DNA of 64,000 nucleotides from Pseudoalteromonas sp. 0303 (GTDB lineage: Bacteria > Pseudomonadota > Gammaproteobacteria > Enterobacterales > Alteromonadaceae), in assembly GCF_013349995.1 (NCBI RefSeq), contig NZ_JABVXF010000010.1, positions 59,965 through 123,964 of the forward strand. Direction: 5' to 3'. Shown here piece after piece: positions 51,367 through 60,786 of this stretch. The stretch's first letter is position 1. Each line of letters starts with the position of its first letter. The notes under the pieces were generated by a model. That model ran no database searches. It saw only the letters and a list, made by a program, of their open reading frames with translations, and had not been told where the DNA came from. Both the position numbers and the translations under genes were made by a program.

Positions 51367-51526
51367 TCGCAAGTTATTTAATTTTAAGACATTATTGGGG
51401 TAAAAACCGATATCACCCATGACTATAACATGCTTCCCCCCTACAACTCCAATCAAGCAGTTCAATGGCAGGGTTTACAATTTCAACCTTTTCATAACAA
51501 AAATATGATATTTAATCGCAAGTTAT
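51367..51526. repeat. 11-bp direct repeats in the divergent putP / EAL-HDOD region
   Basis: TCGCAAGTTAT occurs at 51367-51377 and 51516-51526, each followed by an A/T stretch; a related TTGCAAATTAT follows at about 51536. They may be binding sites for a regulator of putP. Apart from these and AT-rich promoter-like sequence I see nothing in the 360-base gap 51318-51677. Confidence 0.35.
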
Positions 51527-51677
51527 AGAATTCAATTGCAAATTATCCTAGTCTTAAGATCAGAATAAAATCAGTATTTATCCTCATAATACTCGCATTT
51601 AATTAATGCTATTTCAGGCACAATGACATATATTGCTGATGGATAAATGAATTAACCGAAGTGGACATGCCAGGACT

Positions 51678-52901
51678 ATGTATTTTTACGCTGCACGCCA
51701 ACCTATTTTAGATAAGGAAAAGAAACTTGTCGGCTACGAACTCCTGTTTAGGGATGGCGTAGATAACGTGTTTCCTGACATTGATGGCGATGAAGCAACA
51801 TCACGGCTCATTGAAGGTAGTCAGTTTAATTTTGGTTTAGAAGATTTAACGGATAACAAACCAGCTTACATTAATTTCACTTTAGAGACGCTCCAAAAAG
51901 GTTACCCTCTGTTATTGGGCAAAGAGCAAGTCGTTGTCGAAATTCTTGAAACTATTCAACCTGGCAAGCGATTACTTGCACTGGTTAAAGATTTAAAAGA
52001 TCGTGGCTATACTCTAGCCCTTGATGATTACATACATCAACCTGTGTGGCGTCATTTTTATCCGTTTATCGATATGATCAAAATTGATTTTTTAACCGCA
52101 GACAAAGAGTCAATTGAAGCAGTTATTGAGGCAATAAAACCTCACCCGCACATCAAGTTACTTGCTGAGAAGGTCGAGACTTACGAGAAATACCAGCTTG
52201 CTCTAGAAATGGGCTTTAGTTACTTTCAAGGCTTCTTCTTTTCAAAACCTGAGATGGTTCAAAGCAAAACCTTACCGCCCTCAGAGATGGCCCTTGCCGA
52301 GCTATTGTATGAAACGTCAAGCATGGATTTAAACCTCAAAAAAATCACTGAGGTATTCGAGCGTGATGTTAACTTATCTTACAAACTGCTTCGCTACTCG
52401 AATTCAGCTGCTTTTAAACGCCGCGCCGAAATAAGCACGATTAAACAAGCACTTATTGTTTTAGGTAGTGAAGAAATTAAACGTTTCTTGTCGTTGTTAT
52501 TTGCAGCTCAAGTATCTGCAGATAAACCTGCTGAACTGATCCGCCTGTCGCTAACCCGAGCACGGTTTGCTGAATTACTGGCAATTAGTCATGGTAAGTT
52601 ACGCGATACAGGTATGGCTTTCTTAACAGGCATGATGTCATTAATGGATGCTATCTTAGATGAAGATATGCCAAGCGTAATGGGCAAACTGCCATTAACG
52701 AATGAAATAAAAGGTGCCCTTCTTCATGGTGAAGGTTTGCTGGCAACCTATTTATCACTTGTTAAGTTTTATGAACAGGCAGATTGGGACAACGCAAAAG
52801 AGATTCAGCAACAGTTAGGGCTCAAACCTGAAGAAGTACCTGATGCTTATCACGATGCTCTAAGTTGGTCTAATGAGCAGATGAGTGTGTTTGGGGACTG
52901 A
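51678..52901 (+). CDS. EAL-HDOD domain signalling protein with degenerate EAL site
   Basis: 407 residues. The N-terminal EAL fold (about 1-200) has YELLFRDG in place of E-A-L and lacks the DDFGTG loop (LALDDYIHQPVWRH instead), so it should not cleave c-di-GMP. The HDOD domain (about 205-395: LKKITEVFERDVNLSYKLLRYSNSAAF, IKQALIVLGSEEIKRFLSLL) follows. This is the YuxH/CdgJ architecture; in Vibrio such proteins affect motility. The start has CCAGGACT just upstream. Confidence 0.9.
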   Translation: MYFYAARQPILDKEKKLVGYELLFRDGVDNVFPDIDGDEATSRLIEGSQFNFGLEDLTDNKPAYINFTLETLQKGYPLLLGKEQVVVEILETIQPGKRLLALVKDLKDRGYTLALDDYIHQPVWRHFYPFIDMIKIDFLTADKESIEAVIEAIKPHPHIKLLAEKVETYEKYQLALEMGFSYFQGFFFSKPEMVQSKTLPPSEMALAELLYETSSMDLNLKKITEVFERDVNLSYKLLRYSNSAAFKRRAEISTIKQALIVLGSEEIKRFLSLLFAAQVSADKPAELIRLSLTRARFAELLAISHGKLRDTGMAFLTGMMSLMDAILDEDMPSVMGKLPLTNEIKGALLHGEGLLATYLSLVKFYEQADWDNAKEIQQQLGLKPEEVPDAYHDALSWSNEQMSVFGD

Positions 52902-52925
52902 TGAATACCAATCTCTTCGTTCTAT

Positions 52926-52955
52926 AAAAAATGCCAGCAATTGCTGGCATTTTTT
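52926..52955. terminator. bidirectional terminator between the EAL-HDOD gene and mlaA
   Basis: A perfect 30-base palindrome (15 + 15): A-run, ATGCCAGCAA, TTGCTGGCAT, T-run. It lies 25 bases after the EAL-HDOD stop and 14 before the mlaA stop on the other strand. Confidence 0.9.
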
Positions 52956-52968
52956 GATTTGAATAAGC

Positions 52969-53700
52969 TTAAAGATTCTCTAAAAAGTCTTCGTCAAAAT
53001 CATCCGTTTCTTTTTCAACTGGCGGATTACCATCATGTAGCTCATATAATTGACGCTGGAAGTAAATATCCTTCACGAAAATATATGGGTCTAACGACTC
53101 GTTTAACAAGCTCTCTTGTGGCATTAATGAAGCACGGGCCTCAACCGCTTTCAGCGCGAAGACTAATATTGTCTGCGGTGTTGTTAACGTGATCTCGGGT
53201 AAAACAAAGTTATCGACCACATCACCAGTTAAGTTTCGTGCAGTACTTGGTCCCATACCTGGGATCATCAAGTATGCGCCATCACCAACACCCCATACAC
53301 CTAGAGTTTGACCAAAGTCTTCATCGACAATTTCTAAACCCAGCGATGAAGCTACATCAAAAAAGCCGAACAGACCTACCGTAGAGTTCACTAAAAAGCG
53401 TGCTAGGCTAATACCCATATTACCAGGTTTACCTTGCAGGCCAGCATTGACCATATCCGTTGGTGCAGTGATGTTATCGGTAAAATTAACAATGCTGCGT
53501 CTTACTGGTGTTGGCGTTACTGTAACGTAGCCAACGGCTGCTGGGCGAAGAATATAAGCATCAAGCACGTCCATATTAAAATCATACATAGGACGGTTGA
53601 ACGACTGTAATGGGTCTCGCTCATCCGCTTTTTCTTCAGGTATTTGTGCGCATCCTGCAAGCACTACAAAAAAGATAAAAAATATACTGTGCCTAAACAT
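52969..53700 (-). CDS. mlaA: outer membrane lipoprotein MlaA (VacJ)
   Basis: 243 residues. The lipobox LAGC puts the lipidated cysteine at C17. The MlaA core shows DPLQSFNRPMYDFNMDVLDA, FLVNSTVGLFGFFDVAS, EDFGQTLGVWGVGDGAYLMIP and GPSTARNL. It removes phospholipids from the outer leaflet of the outer membrane and works with the MlaFEDBC transporter, which is not in this window. It lies nine bases after ccmI on the same strand, so it is probably cotranscribed with the ccm genes. Confidence 0.95.
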   Translation of the reverse strand: MFRHSIFFIFFVVLAGCAQIPEEKADERDPLQSFNRPMYDFNMDVLDAYILRPAAVGYVTVTPTPVRRSIVNFTDNITAPTDMVNAGLQGKPGNMGISLARFLVNSTVGLFGFFDVASSLGLEIVDEDFGQTLGVWGVGDGAYLMIPGMGPSTARNLTGDVVDNFVLPEITLTTPQTILVFALKAVEARASLMPQESLLNESLDPYIFVKDIYFQRQLYELHDGNPPVEKETDDFDEDFLENL

Positions 53701-53709
53701 CGGCTATCC

Positions 53710-54972
53710 TTAAGGTATTAACTCATTAATTAGCAACGAATATTCTTTTACGTTTGCACGCTCTAAAACATCTGACTTGCCTTCCAACTCGCCGCTAGAA
53801 GTTACCACAGTTGCATCTTTTGATAAACGCGCAGTTAAAATAATTTTATCGACACTTGATAGATTCAAGCCTTCAACCATGGCATTGCTATCACTCAACG
53901 TCACAGTTAACGGAAAGCTGTATTCGGTCATTTTTACCACAGCTAATGGCATTTGTGGACCACTGGCTGCTTTTGCAAAAACAAATAAGGTGCCGTTTTG
54001 TGGCTGCGAATCTGCAAGTGCTGAGTCTAAATCAACTGTGATGCTAATTTCACTGTTTGAAGCTTCTGCAGGTTTTGTATTTGTAACTTGCTGCTCATTA
54101 TTTAAATGAGCATCAATTTCAGCAATTCGCTCTGCAATCATGCTATAACGCGGGTCGTTTTGCTGCATACTTGCAAGCAGTACTTCAAACGCAGTTTTTG
54201 CTTGCAGCCAATCTTTACGCTCATAAGCAATTAGGGCTAGCAATGAGATAGCATCAATATTGGTCGGCTCTGCTTTTAACACTCGCGATAACATAGTCGC
54301 CGCACGAGACATATTCGCATCACTGCCTTCCATTAGCAGAACTTGCGAGTAGCTGATCAGCACTTGCTTGTTATCTGGGTTCATTTTAAGAACCTTATCA
54401 AATGACTGCATTGCCATATCAAATTCATTTAATGACATAGCAACACGACCTAGCAGCATCCACGCCACTTCATCATCACCACTTTGATCAAGCTTGGTAC
54501 GCAATGCTAAAGCAAATGCTTGCAGCTCATTCGGTGTTAACGGCTCACCATCTTGCATTACGGCACGTTCACCATACGACTTAAGGTTTGCCATCGCGTC
54601 ATGCCAGCCTTTAATTTGCTGCTGACTACCCGTGTAGCCATAAAAGATAGCCGTTAAAACAATTAAAAAGCCAGCGCCAGTAAGCGCAAAAATACGGTTG
54701 TTACCTTTACTATTTAGCGCTTTTTCTGGAGACAATTCATTGAGTAAACGACGCTTTTGTTCGATAACTGACTCATCGTGCATTTGTGCATCAATACGCT
54801 GGTTATCTAAGTCAGCTTTAAGCTCGTCTAAACGTTGATGATAAATTCGGATTAACTCCGAGTTTGCATTGTGATCAAGGCGTTGAATACGTTCGCGTTT
54901 AAAAAACGGAACGACAACAAATAGCAATGCAACCAGTGTGAGTAAAACAAAAGAAGCCCACATTAATGCCAT
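53710..54972 (-). CDS. ccmI: c-type cytochrome biogenesis protein CcmI
   Basis: 420 residues. Two membrane helices (about 4-22 and 95-115) frame a cytoplasmic loop with a coiled-coil pattern; a periplasmic TPR domain follows (about 155-280: AWMLLGRVAMSLNEFDMAMQSFDKVLKMNP) and then a beta domain. CcmI holds apocytochrome c for the haem lyase. It begins directly at the end of ccmH. E. coli fuses this function into CcmH; here it is separate, as in Pseudomonas (CycH). Confidence 0.9.
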   Translation of the reverse strand: MALMWASFVLLTLVALLFVVVPFFKRERIQRLDHNANSELIRIYHQRLDELKADLDNQRIDAQMHDESVIEQKRRLLNELSPEKALNSKGNNRIFALTGAGFLIVLTAIFYGYTGSQQQIKGWHDAMANLKSYGERAVMQDGEPLTPNELQAFALALRTKLDQSGDDEVAWMLLGRVAMSLNEFDMAMQSFDKVLKMNPDNKQVLISYSQVLLMEGSDANMSRAATMLSRVLKAEPTNIDAISLLALIAYERKDWLQAKTAFEVLLASMQQNDPRYSMIAERIAEIDAHLNNEQQVTNTKPAEASNSEISITVDLDSALADSQPQNGTLFVFAKAASGPQMPLAVVKMTEYSFPLTVTLSDSNAMVEGLNLSSVDKIILTARLSKDATVVTSSGELEGKSDVLERANVKEYSLLINELIP

Positions 54973-55434
54973 CTAGCTTTGCTCCTGACGTTGATTTTGT
55001 TCAATTAACTTTGCAAGCAGCGCCTCGTCTTGCTCTGTCCATGTTTGTTTTACAGATGCCTTACGTTGGCGTAAAACAATAAAGCCAAAGCCAAGTACCA
55101 CAATTAATACTGGCAATACCCATAACACTAAGGTTGCTGGTGTTACTGGTGGATCGTAATGTACGAAGTAACCGTAACGGTCAATCATATAATCGATGAC
55201 TTCATCTTTGCTTTTGCCGTCTTTTACCAGCGTTAATACTTTGTCACGTAAGTCTTTGGCTACAACAGCGTCTGAATCGGCAATGTTCTGGTTTTGACAT
55301 TTAGGGCAACGCAGCTCTTTGGTTAGTTCACTAAAGCGAACAGCTTGCTCTTTATCATCAAATTGATACTTGTCTTGCTCTGCAAATGCGCTAAACGTGA
55401 TAAGCAAACTTGCTAAAAAAATCACGAGTCTCAT
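54973..55434 (-). CDS. ccmH: cytochrome c maturation protein CcmH
   Basis: 153 residues from the ATG overlapping the ccmG stop (TAATG); the frame extends to 55476 inside ccmG. A signal peptide (about 1-18) leads to LRCPKCQNQNIADSDA with the redox pair C43/C46, and a C-terminal membrane helix (about 100-120). CcmH reduces the CxxCH cysteines of apocytochrome c. The protein is the short form, without the TPR half of E. coli CcmH. Confidence 0.94.
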   Translation of the reverse strand: MRLVIFLASLLITFSAFAEQDKYQFDDKEQAVRFSELTKELRCPKCQNQNIADSDAVVAKDLRDKVLTLVKDGKSKDEVIDYMIDRYGYFVHYDPPVTPATLVLWVLPVLIVVLGFGFIVLRQRKASVKQTWTEQDEALLAKLIEQNQRQEQS

Positions 55435-56003
55435 TACTGTAACTCCTGCATTAACGGTGCGAATTTGGCTTGCCACACACGCGGATTAATATCGCCGGTA
55501 TGGTGCAGCAAAATAGTGCCTTGTTTATCGACTAAGAAAGTCTCTGGCGCACCAGACACACCTAAATCAAGGGCTAATGTACGTTTTAAATCTAAGATAT
55601 TAAATTGATATGGGTCGCCAGCACGATTAAGCATGCTAGTGACGTCATCGCGTAATGCGTTAATATCAAACTGGCCATCAAAGTCAGGGTCGTAGCCTTG
55701 CTCGTAGTATAAGCCAACAATCTTAACGCCCTGCTCTCTAAGCTCGGTTAAATAGCCTAACTCAGCTAAACAGGTCGGACACCATGTGCCCCACACATTA
55801 AGTAAGTAAACTTCACCTTTTAAATCACTATCTGTCCAACGCTTTGACTCATCCATCAAGTCTGGTAGGTTAAAGGCTGGCATAGCCTGCCCAATACGCC
55901 CTGTTTGCAGCTCACGCGGGTTAGCAAACAAGCCTTGATATAAAAACACACACAGTAAAACGAAAACCAATAAAGGTGCTAGTGCGAGTAGTTTACGGTT
56001 CAT
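55434..56003 (-). CDS. ccmG: thiol:disulfide interchange protein CcmG (DsbE)
   Basis: 189 residues. An N-terminal anchor (about 7-24) precedes a thioredoxin-like domain with the redox motif WCPTC (C75, C78) and the family block GVSGAPETFLVDKQGTILLHHTG. CcmG reduces CcmH or apocytochrome in the periplasm. It overlaps ccmF by four bases. Confidence 0.95.
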   Translation of the reverse strand: MNRKLLALAPLLVFVLLCVFLYQGLFANPRELQTGRIGQAMPAFNLPDLMDESKRWTDSDLKGEVYLLNVWGTWCPTCLAELGYLTELREQGVKIVGLYYEQGYDPDFDGQFDINALRDDVTSMLNRAGDPYQFNILDLKRTLALDLGVSGAPETFLVDKQGTILLHHTGDINPRVWQAKFAPLMQELQ

Positions 56004-57955
56004 GCTGAAGCCTCCTGCTTAGTCGATTTTTGGCGGTAGCGTTTATCACCAAGTACTAAAAAGCCTGCCAGTGAAATCAAGATACCACCGAGCCACATCC
56101 AACGAACATAAGGCTTATGGTAAATACGTAACGACCACGCACCTTGGCTTAATTGCTCACCAAGCGCTAGATATAAGTCACGTGTGAAGCCTGCATCAAC
56201 AGCCGCTTCAGTCATAAACTGCATACCAATGTCATAACGGCGTTTTTCAGCATGTAAAACGGTTACTTGTTTATCGTTTTTCAGCACAGTGACAACCCCA
56301 GCATGGCCGCTATAGTTAGCACCGCGAATAGACTTAACGCCATCAAAGCTGTACTGGTATTCACTTAAAGCCACAGTATCACCCGGCTTCATTGATACAT
56401 CACGCTCTACTGAGTAAGCAGAGGTTAGCGTTACACCTGCAATTACGAACGCTAAACCAACGTGGCCTAAAACCATCGCCCAATAGCTTAGCCCTAAACG
56501 TTTAAAGCCTTCGCCTAAGGTTTTGTGAATAGTTACTTTTGCCGCTAAATCAACCAGTGTAGTAACAACAATCCATACCGCTAGCGTAGTTGCAATAAAG
56601 GTAATAGGCGCAATTACATCGTAACTTGAATATAACCACGCTGCCGTTGCAACTAGGCTAACTACAGCCGATAGCGCAAATTTGTTTTGCAACATCGACC
56701 ATTTATTTTGTTTCCAACGTAACAACGGACCCATCCCCATTAAAATGGCAAACGGTACCAGTAAAATAGCAAACATCTTATTGAAGAACGGCTCACCAAT
56801 CGAAATGCTACCTAAGCCAAGTTCTTTGTGGATCATTGGCAGTAATGTACCTAGCAATACAATCAGCGTTGCCACAACTAAGAAAATATTATTTAGCCAA
56901 AGCGCAACTTCACGTGAGGCAAACTTATAACGGCCTTCACTTTTCACCTGTGAGACGCGTAATGCATAAAGCGATAAACCACCACCAACGACAATGGCTA
57001 AGAAAGCTAAAATAAACATACCGCGGTTAGGATCTGAGGCAAAAGCATGCACAGATACAATGATACCCGAGCGAACAATAAAGGTACCCAGTAAGCTTAA
57101 CGAGAATGCTGCAATAGCCAACAATACGGTCCACGACTTAAATACACCACGCTTTTCGGTGGTTGATAATGAGTGCAGCAATGCGCTTGCCACAAGCCAT
57201 GGCATTAATGATGCGTTTTCAACTGGATCCCAGAACCACCAGCCACCCCAGCCAAGTTCTGAGTATGCCCACCAACTACCAATGGTAATACCGAGTGTTA
57301 AAAAGCCCCATGCTGTCATAGTCCAAGGACGAGACCACTTAGCCCAGGTATTATCAAGCTTACCTGTAAGTAACGCTGCAATAGCAAATGAGAACGACAC
57401 AGATAAACCCACATAGCCCATATAGAGCAATGGCGGGTGAATGATCATACCAGGGTCTTGCAATAACGGATTTAAATCGCGACCTTCAACAGGGAAATAA
57501 GGCAATAAGCGCTCAAATGGGCTCGACATTAATAAGGTGTATAACATAAAGCCCACACCTAAAAAGCCTAGTACACCCAGTACACGAGCACGTAATACCC
57601 AAGGTAATGATTGCGAACGCATAGCAACTACAGCGGTCCAACCCGCTTGCATTACTAACCAGAGTAAAATTGCCCCTTCATGACCACCCCATGTCGAGGT
57701 TATCTTGTAGTACCAAGGTAAGGTGCTACTTGAGTGATAAGCAACATACGAAACAGTAAAGTCGTCGGTTAAACTGGCATAAACAAGTGCAGCAAAAGAC
57801 AAAAGTACAAATACGAATTGTCCAATTGCCAGTGATGGGGCGGCACGCATTAAACGTAAATTGCCGGTATGCGCGCCCCACAAAGGAAAAATACACAATA
57901 GAACACTGAGCACCATGGCCAGTGTTAAAGAAAAATAACCGAGTTCTGGGATCAT
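56000..57955 (-). CDS. ccmF: haem lyase subunit CcmF
   Basis: 651 residues with about 15 membrane helices. The haem-handling motif WGGWWFWDPVENASLMPW is at about 236-253, preceded by the histidine block at PGMIIHPPLLYMGYVG (169-184). CcmF attaches haem from CcmE to apocytochrome c, with CcmH/I. It follows ccmE by one base. Confidence 0.96.
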   Translation of the reverse strand: MIPELGYFSLTLAMVLSVLLCIFPLWGAHTGNLRLMRAAPSLAIGQFVFVLLSFAALVYASLTDDFTVSYVAYHSSSTLPWYYKITSTWGGHEGAILLWLVMQAGWTAVVAMRSQSLPWVLRARVLGVLGFLGVGFMLYTLLMSSPFERLLPYFPVEGRDLNPLLQDPGMIIHPPLLYMGYVGLSVSFSFAIAALLTGKLDNTWAKWSRPWTMTAWGFLTLGITIGSWWAYSELGWGGWWFWDPVENASLMPWLVASALLHSLSTTEKRGVFKSWTVLLAIAAFSLSLLGTFIVRSGIIVSVHAFASDPNRGMFILAFLAIVVGGGLSLYALRVSQVKSEGRYKFASREVALWLNNIFLVVATLIVLLGTLLPMIHKELGLGSISIGEPFFNKMFAILLVPFAILMGMGPLLRWKQNKWSMLQNKFALSAVVSLVATAAWLYSSYDVIAPITFIATTLAVWIVVTTLVDLAAKVTIHKTLGEGFKRLGLSYWAMVLGHVGLAFVIAGVTLTSAYSVERDVSMKPGDTVALSEYQYSFDGVKSIRGANYSGHAGVVTVLKNDKQVTVLHAEKRRYDIGMQFMTEAAVDAGFTRDLYLALGEQLSQGAWSLRIYHKPYVRWMWLGGILISLAGFLVLGDKRYRQKSTKQEASA

Positions 57956-57956
57956 A

Positions 57957-58436
57957 TTAATTGCCGTTATCTAAGTTATACGTCGGTTTTTCGTGCTTGA
58001 TACCCTTCACAGCTTCAGCAACTTCTGCAGGCATGTACTCTTCATCATGCTTTGCAAGTACTTCAAAGGCATCAATTTCATTGGCTTTAACTAGCACGCC
58101 CTGCGCCACAATCCCTTGGCCTTCACGGAATAAGTCCGGCAAAATCCCTTGATAATTAATTGTCACCATAGGGCCTTTATCAATCAGTTTAAAGCTTACC
58201 TTTAAGCTTGATTCGTCACGAACAACTGAGCCAGGTACAACCATGCCGCCAATACGTAGCTTCTGACCAATATGCGGTTTTTCTTTGTTTGGTCCTTTAC
58301 CCTCAACAAGTTCACTTGGGGTATAGAATAAATTGATGTTTTCTTGCAGTGCGTACAGCACTAAACCAATCGTTGCACCCACACCAAAAATAATGGCTAC
58401 AACAGCTAATAAACGTTTTTTACGTCTTGGATTCAT
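57957..58436 (-). CDS. ccmE: haem chaperone CcmE
   Basis: 159 residues. A membrane anchor (about 9-28) precedes an OB-fold domain ([34 protein letters not shown]) and [11 protein letters not shown], where H130 is the covalent haem-binding histidine at the same number as in E. coli. Overlaps ccmD by ATGA. Confidence 0.97.
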   Translation of the reverse strand: MNPRRKKRLLAVVAIIFGVGATIGLVLYALQENINLFYTPSELVEGKGPNKEKPHIGQKLRIGGMVVPGSVVRDESSLKVSFKLIDKGPMVTINYQGILPDLFREGQGIVAQGVLVKANEIDAFEVLAKHDEEYMPAEVAEAVKGIKHEKPTYNLDNGN

Positions 58437-58636
58437 TGCCCTGCCTCTTGCTTCGCTTTCTTAATGCGCTCTTCACGTTGTGCTTGCTGCTTTACTGAAG
58501 AGAAAATACGTTTTGTATCGTTTAACGAACTAAATAAAATACCAAGTAAAATTAATGCACAGCTACCAAAAGACAACCATACATAAAAGCCATAGCCACC
58601 CATGGCAATAAAATCTGCAAAAGAATCAAACTGCAT
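58433..58636 (-). CDS. ccmD: haem exporter protein CcmD
   Basis: 67 residues with one membrane helix (about 16-35) and a basic tail ([18 protein letters not shown]). The short protein helps release holo-CcmE from the CcmABC complex. The start is two bases after the ccmC stop. Confidence 0.93.
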   Translation of the reverse strand: MQFDSFADFIAMGGYGFYVWLSFGSCALILLGILFSSLNDTKRIFSSVKQQAQREERIKKAKQEAGQ

Positions 58637-58638
58637 GA

Positions 58639-59376
58639 TTAACCTCGCTCAACCATATCACGCACCCAAGGGCGATGCTTTTCACGTTGGAGAATTTCGT
58701 TTTTAAGACGGATTAACGTCACCACACCAACAAAACCTGCAAACGCAACAATGTTAACCATTAATGGCCAAAACATGCTTGGATCAATAGCTTTAGTATC
58801 AAACTTTGTAATGGTTGCACCTTGATGCAAGGTATTCCACCACTCCACCGAGAAGTGAATAATCGGTAAGTTGATAACCCCAACAATGGCTAAGATACAA
58901 GCAGCACGCCCCGCTGCTTTTTTATCTTCAAAAGCATGATAAAGCGATAACACACCAAGGTATAAAAATAACAGAATTAACTCAGAGGTAAGACGTGCAT
59001 CCCACACCCACCATGCGCCCCACATAGGTTTACCCCATGCTGCACCGGTAATTAATGCTATCGCTGTCACACATGCCCCGACAGGTGCAATTGCAATCAC
59101 TGCAAGTTCTGCATTACGTAATTGCCATACTAGGGCGATCACTGCTGCAATCGCCATAGAAGAGTAAGCGCCCATAGATAAAATAGCTGAAGGCACATGG
59201 ATAAAAATAATTCGGTAGCTGTCTTTTTGTTGGTAATCGGCTGGGGCATAAGCAAGCCCCCAGACCCATCCAACAATCATACAAACCACCGTAACGACGG
59301 CGAAATAAGGCAGTAAGGTGTTACACAATTGGTAAGCACGATCTGCTTTTGCGTAGGGATGTAACCACTTCCACAT
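58639..59376 (-). CDS. ccmC: haem exporter protein CcmC
   Basis: 245 residues with six membrane helices and the tryptophan-rich motif WGAWWVWDARLT at about 119-130; histidines such as H60 hold haem on the periplasmic side. CcmC loads haem on CcmE. It follows ccmB by one base. Confidence 0.96.
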   Translation of the reverse strand: MWKWLHPYAKADRAYQLCNTLLPYFAVVTVVCMIVGWVWGLAYAPADYQQKDSYRIIFIHVPSAILSMGAYSSMAIAAVIALVWQLRNAELAVIAIAPVGACVTAIALITGAAWGKPMWGAWWVWDARLTSELILLFLYLGVLSLYHAFEDKKAAGRAACILAIVGVINLPIIHFSVEWWNTLHQGATITKFDTKAIDPSMFWPLMVNIVAFAGFVGVVTLIRLKNEILQREKHRPWVRDMVERG

Positions 59377-59377
59377 A

Positions 59378-60064
59378 TTAACTTACACTCACTTTCAATG
59401 CTGACGATATGGCAATTGGCGCCGCTATAATCGCTACGATTAGCATGGCACCAAGGATTGCAAGCTGTCCGCTATAGGCAAGCTCCATAGAGCTGGTATC
59501 AATAGCCGAGGTTGCAAAAATTAGTACAGGGATATACAAAGGCAAAACAAGCAAACTCATTAAAATGCCGCCTTTTTGTAGTCCCACAGTAAGTCCAGCG
59601 CCAATTGCGCCAATGAAGCTAAGCAATGGCGTACCTAACAATAAGGTCAGAACGGTTGCTAAAAGCGCTGAACTTTCTAAATTCAACAACAAAGCAAATA
59701 CCGGAGTCATTAACACTAAAGGCAGCCCCGTGATCACCCAATGCGCTGCCACTTTTGCAAGGACAGTTAAAGGTAATGGATATGATGATGCAATTAATTG
59801 CTCTAATGTTCCGTCGTGATAATCATCACGAAATAGCTTATCTAGGCCCAACATAGTTGAGAGTAACGCAGCGACCCAAATAATGCCCGGTGCCATACGA
59901 GCAAGTAGACCGGGTTCAGGGCCAATTGCTAACGGAAAAAGTGTAATAACAATAAGAAAAAACAAGATAGGGTTAACGATTTCAGCACGCTGACGAAACG
60001 CTAATTTAAGATCTTTAGAAAAAACCGCAGTGAATAATTGCCAATACGAATGCTGTTTTACCAT
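59378..60064 (-). CDS. ccmB: haem exporter permease CcmB
   Basis: 228 residues with six membrane helices; FRQRAEIVNPILFFLIVITLF and FRDDYHDGTLEQLIASSYPL are the typical N-terminal blocks. Together with CcmA it forms the ABC unit that releases haem-loaded CcmE. Overlaps ccmA by ATGA. Confidence 0.95.
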   Translation of the reverse strand: MVKQHSYWQLFTAVFSKDLKLAFRQRAEIVNPILFFLIVITLFPLAIGPEPGLLARMAPGIIWVAALLSTMLGLDKLFRDDYHDGTLEQLIASSYPLPLTVLAKVAAHWVITGLPLVLMTPVFALLLNLESSALLATVLTLLLGTPLLSFIGAIGAGLTVGLQKGGILMSLLVLPLYIPVLIFATSAIDTSSMELAYSGQLAILGAMLIVAIIAAPIAISSALKVSVS

Positions 60065-60684
60065 CAGTGGCGATACTCCAAAGTCACTGTTTGTAGGTCA
60101 CTAAAATGTGTCGTTAAGTCTTGGTGGGTAGTTAAAAGAATCGCGCCACCAGCATTTAGGTGCTCAACAAAGCGTTCTTGTAAAAATGCAACGCCGCTTT
60201 TATCAAGAGCCGTAAATGGCTCATCAAGGATCCATAGTTTGGCACTATTCAGCCACAGTCTTACTAAAGCGACACGGCGCTGTTGCCCTGCTGACAACAT
60301 ACGAACAGGCACATCTTCAAGACCCACTAAGCCAATTTTAGCTAGGATCGGATACAAGTCTTGTTTGCTATCGTAGCCATTAATTTTTAGCCAAAATGCG
60401 ACATTCTCAAGGGCGGTAAGCTGTGTATTTACACCCGTTTTATGGCCGATAAATAATAACTCTTGTGCATATTCATCATAGTATTTTGTAATCGAGCGTT
60501 CTTGGAACAAAACATCGCCTTCATCCGCCATAGCGAAACCCGCGATAATACGCAATAATGATGTTTTACCAGCCCCATTCGGACCAGCTAATTGCATAAT
60601 TTGTCCCGATTTCAAGCTGAAATTAAGATCCGCAAACAAACAACGATCTTGCTTGATGCAGGTGACGGCCTTAATGTGTAACAA
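60064..60684 (-). CDS. ccmA: haem exporter ATP-binding protein CcmA
   Basis: 206 residues. Walker A GPNGAGKT is at 34-41, the ABC signature LSAGQQRR at 130-137 and Walker B LWILDEP at 150-156. The start is TTG with no clear ribosome site and no nearby ATG. First gene of the ccm operon, whose promoter should lie in the 102-base gap shared with the FliK-like gene. Confidence 0.95.
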   Translation of the reverse strand: MLHIKAVTCIKQDRCLFADLNFSLKSGQIMQLAGPNGAGKTSLLRIIAGFAMADEGDVLFQERSITKYYDEYAQELLFIGHKTGVNTQLTALENVAFWLKINGYDSKQDLYPILAKIGLVGLEDVPVRMLSAGQQRRVALVRLWLNSAKLWILDEPFTALDKSGVAFLQERFVEHLNAGGAILLTTHQDLTTHFSDLQTVTLEYRH

Positions 60685-60786
60685 GATGACGATTCTCTAT
60701 ACCCAAAATTAGGCGTTAGTCTACCATAATGATAGGGTAATACGAATATTGCTTTAAAACGATTAACTTATATTTGATCTAAAATA

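Noticed and set aside
60685..60786. FNR-like half site (TTGATCT) upstream of the ccm operon
   Set aside because: Only one half of the TTGAT-N4-ATCAA pattern is present.
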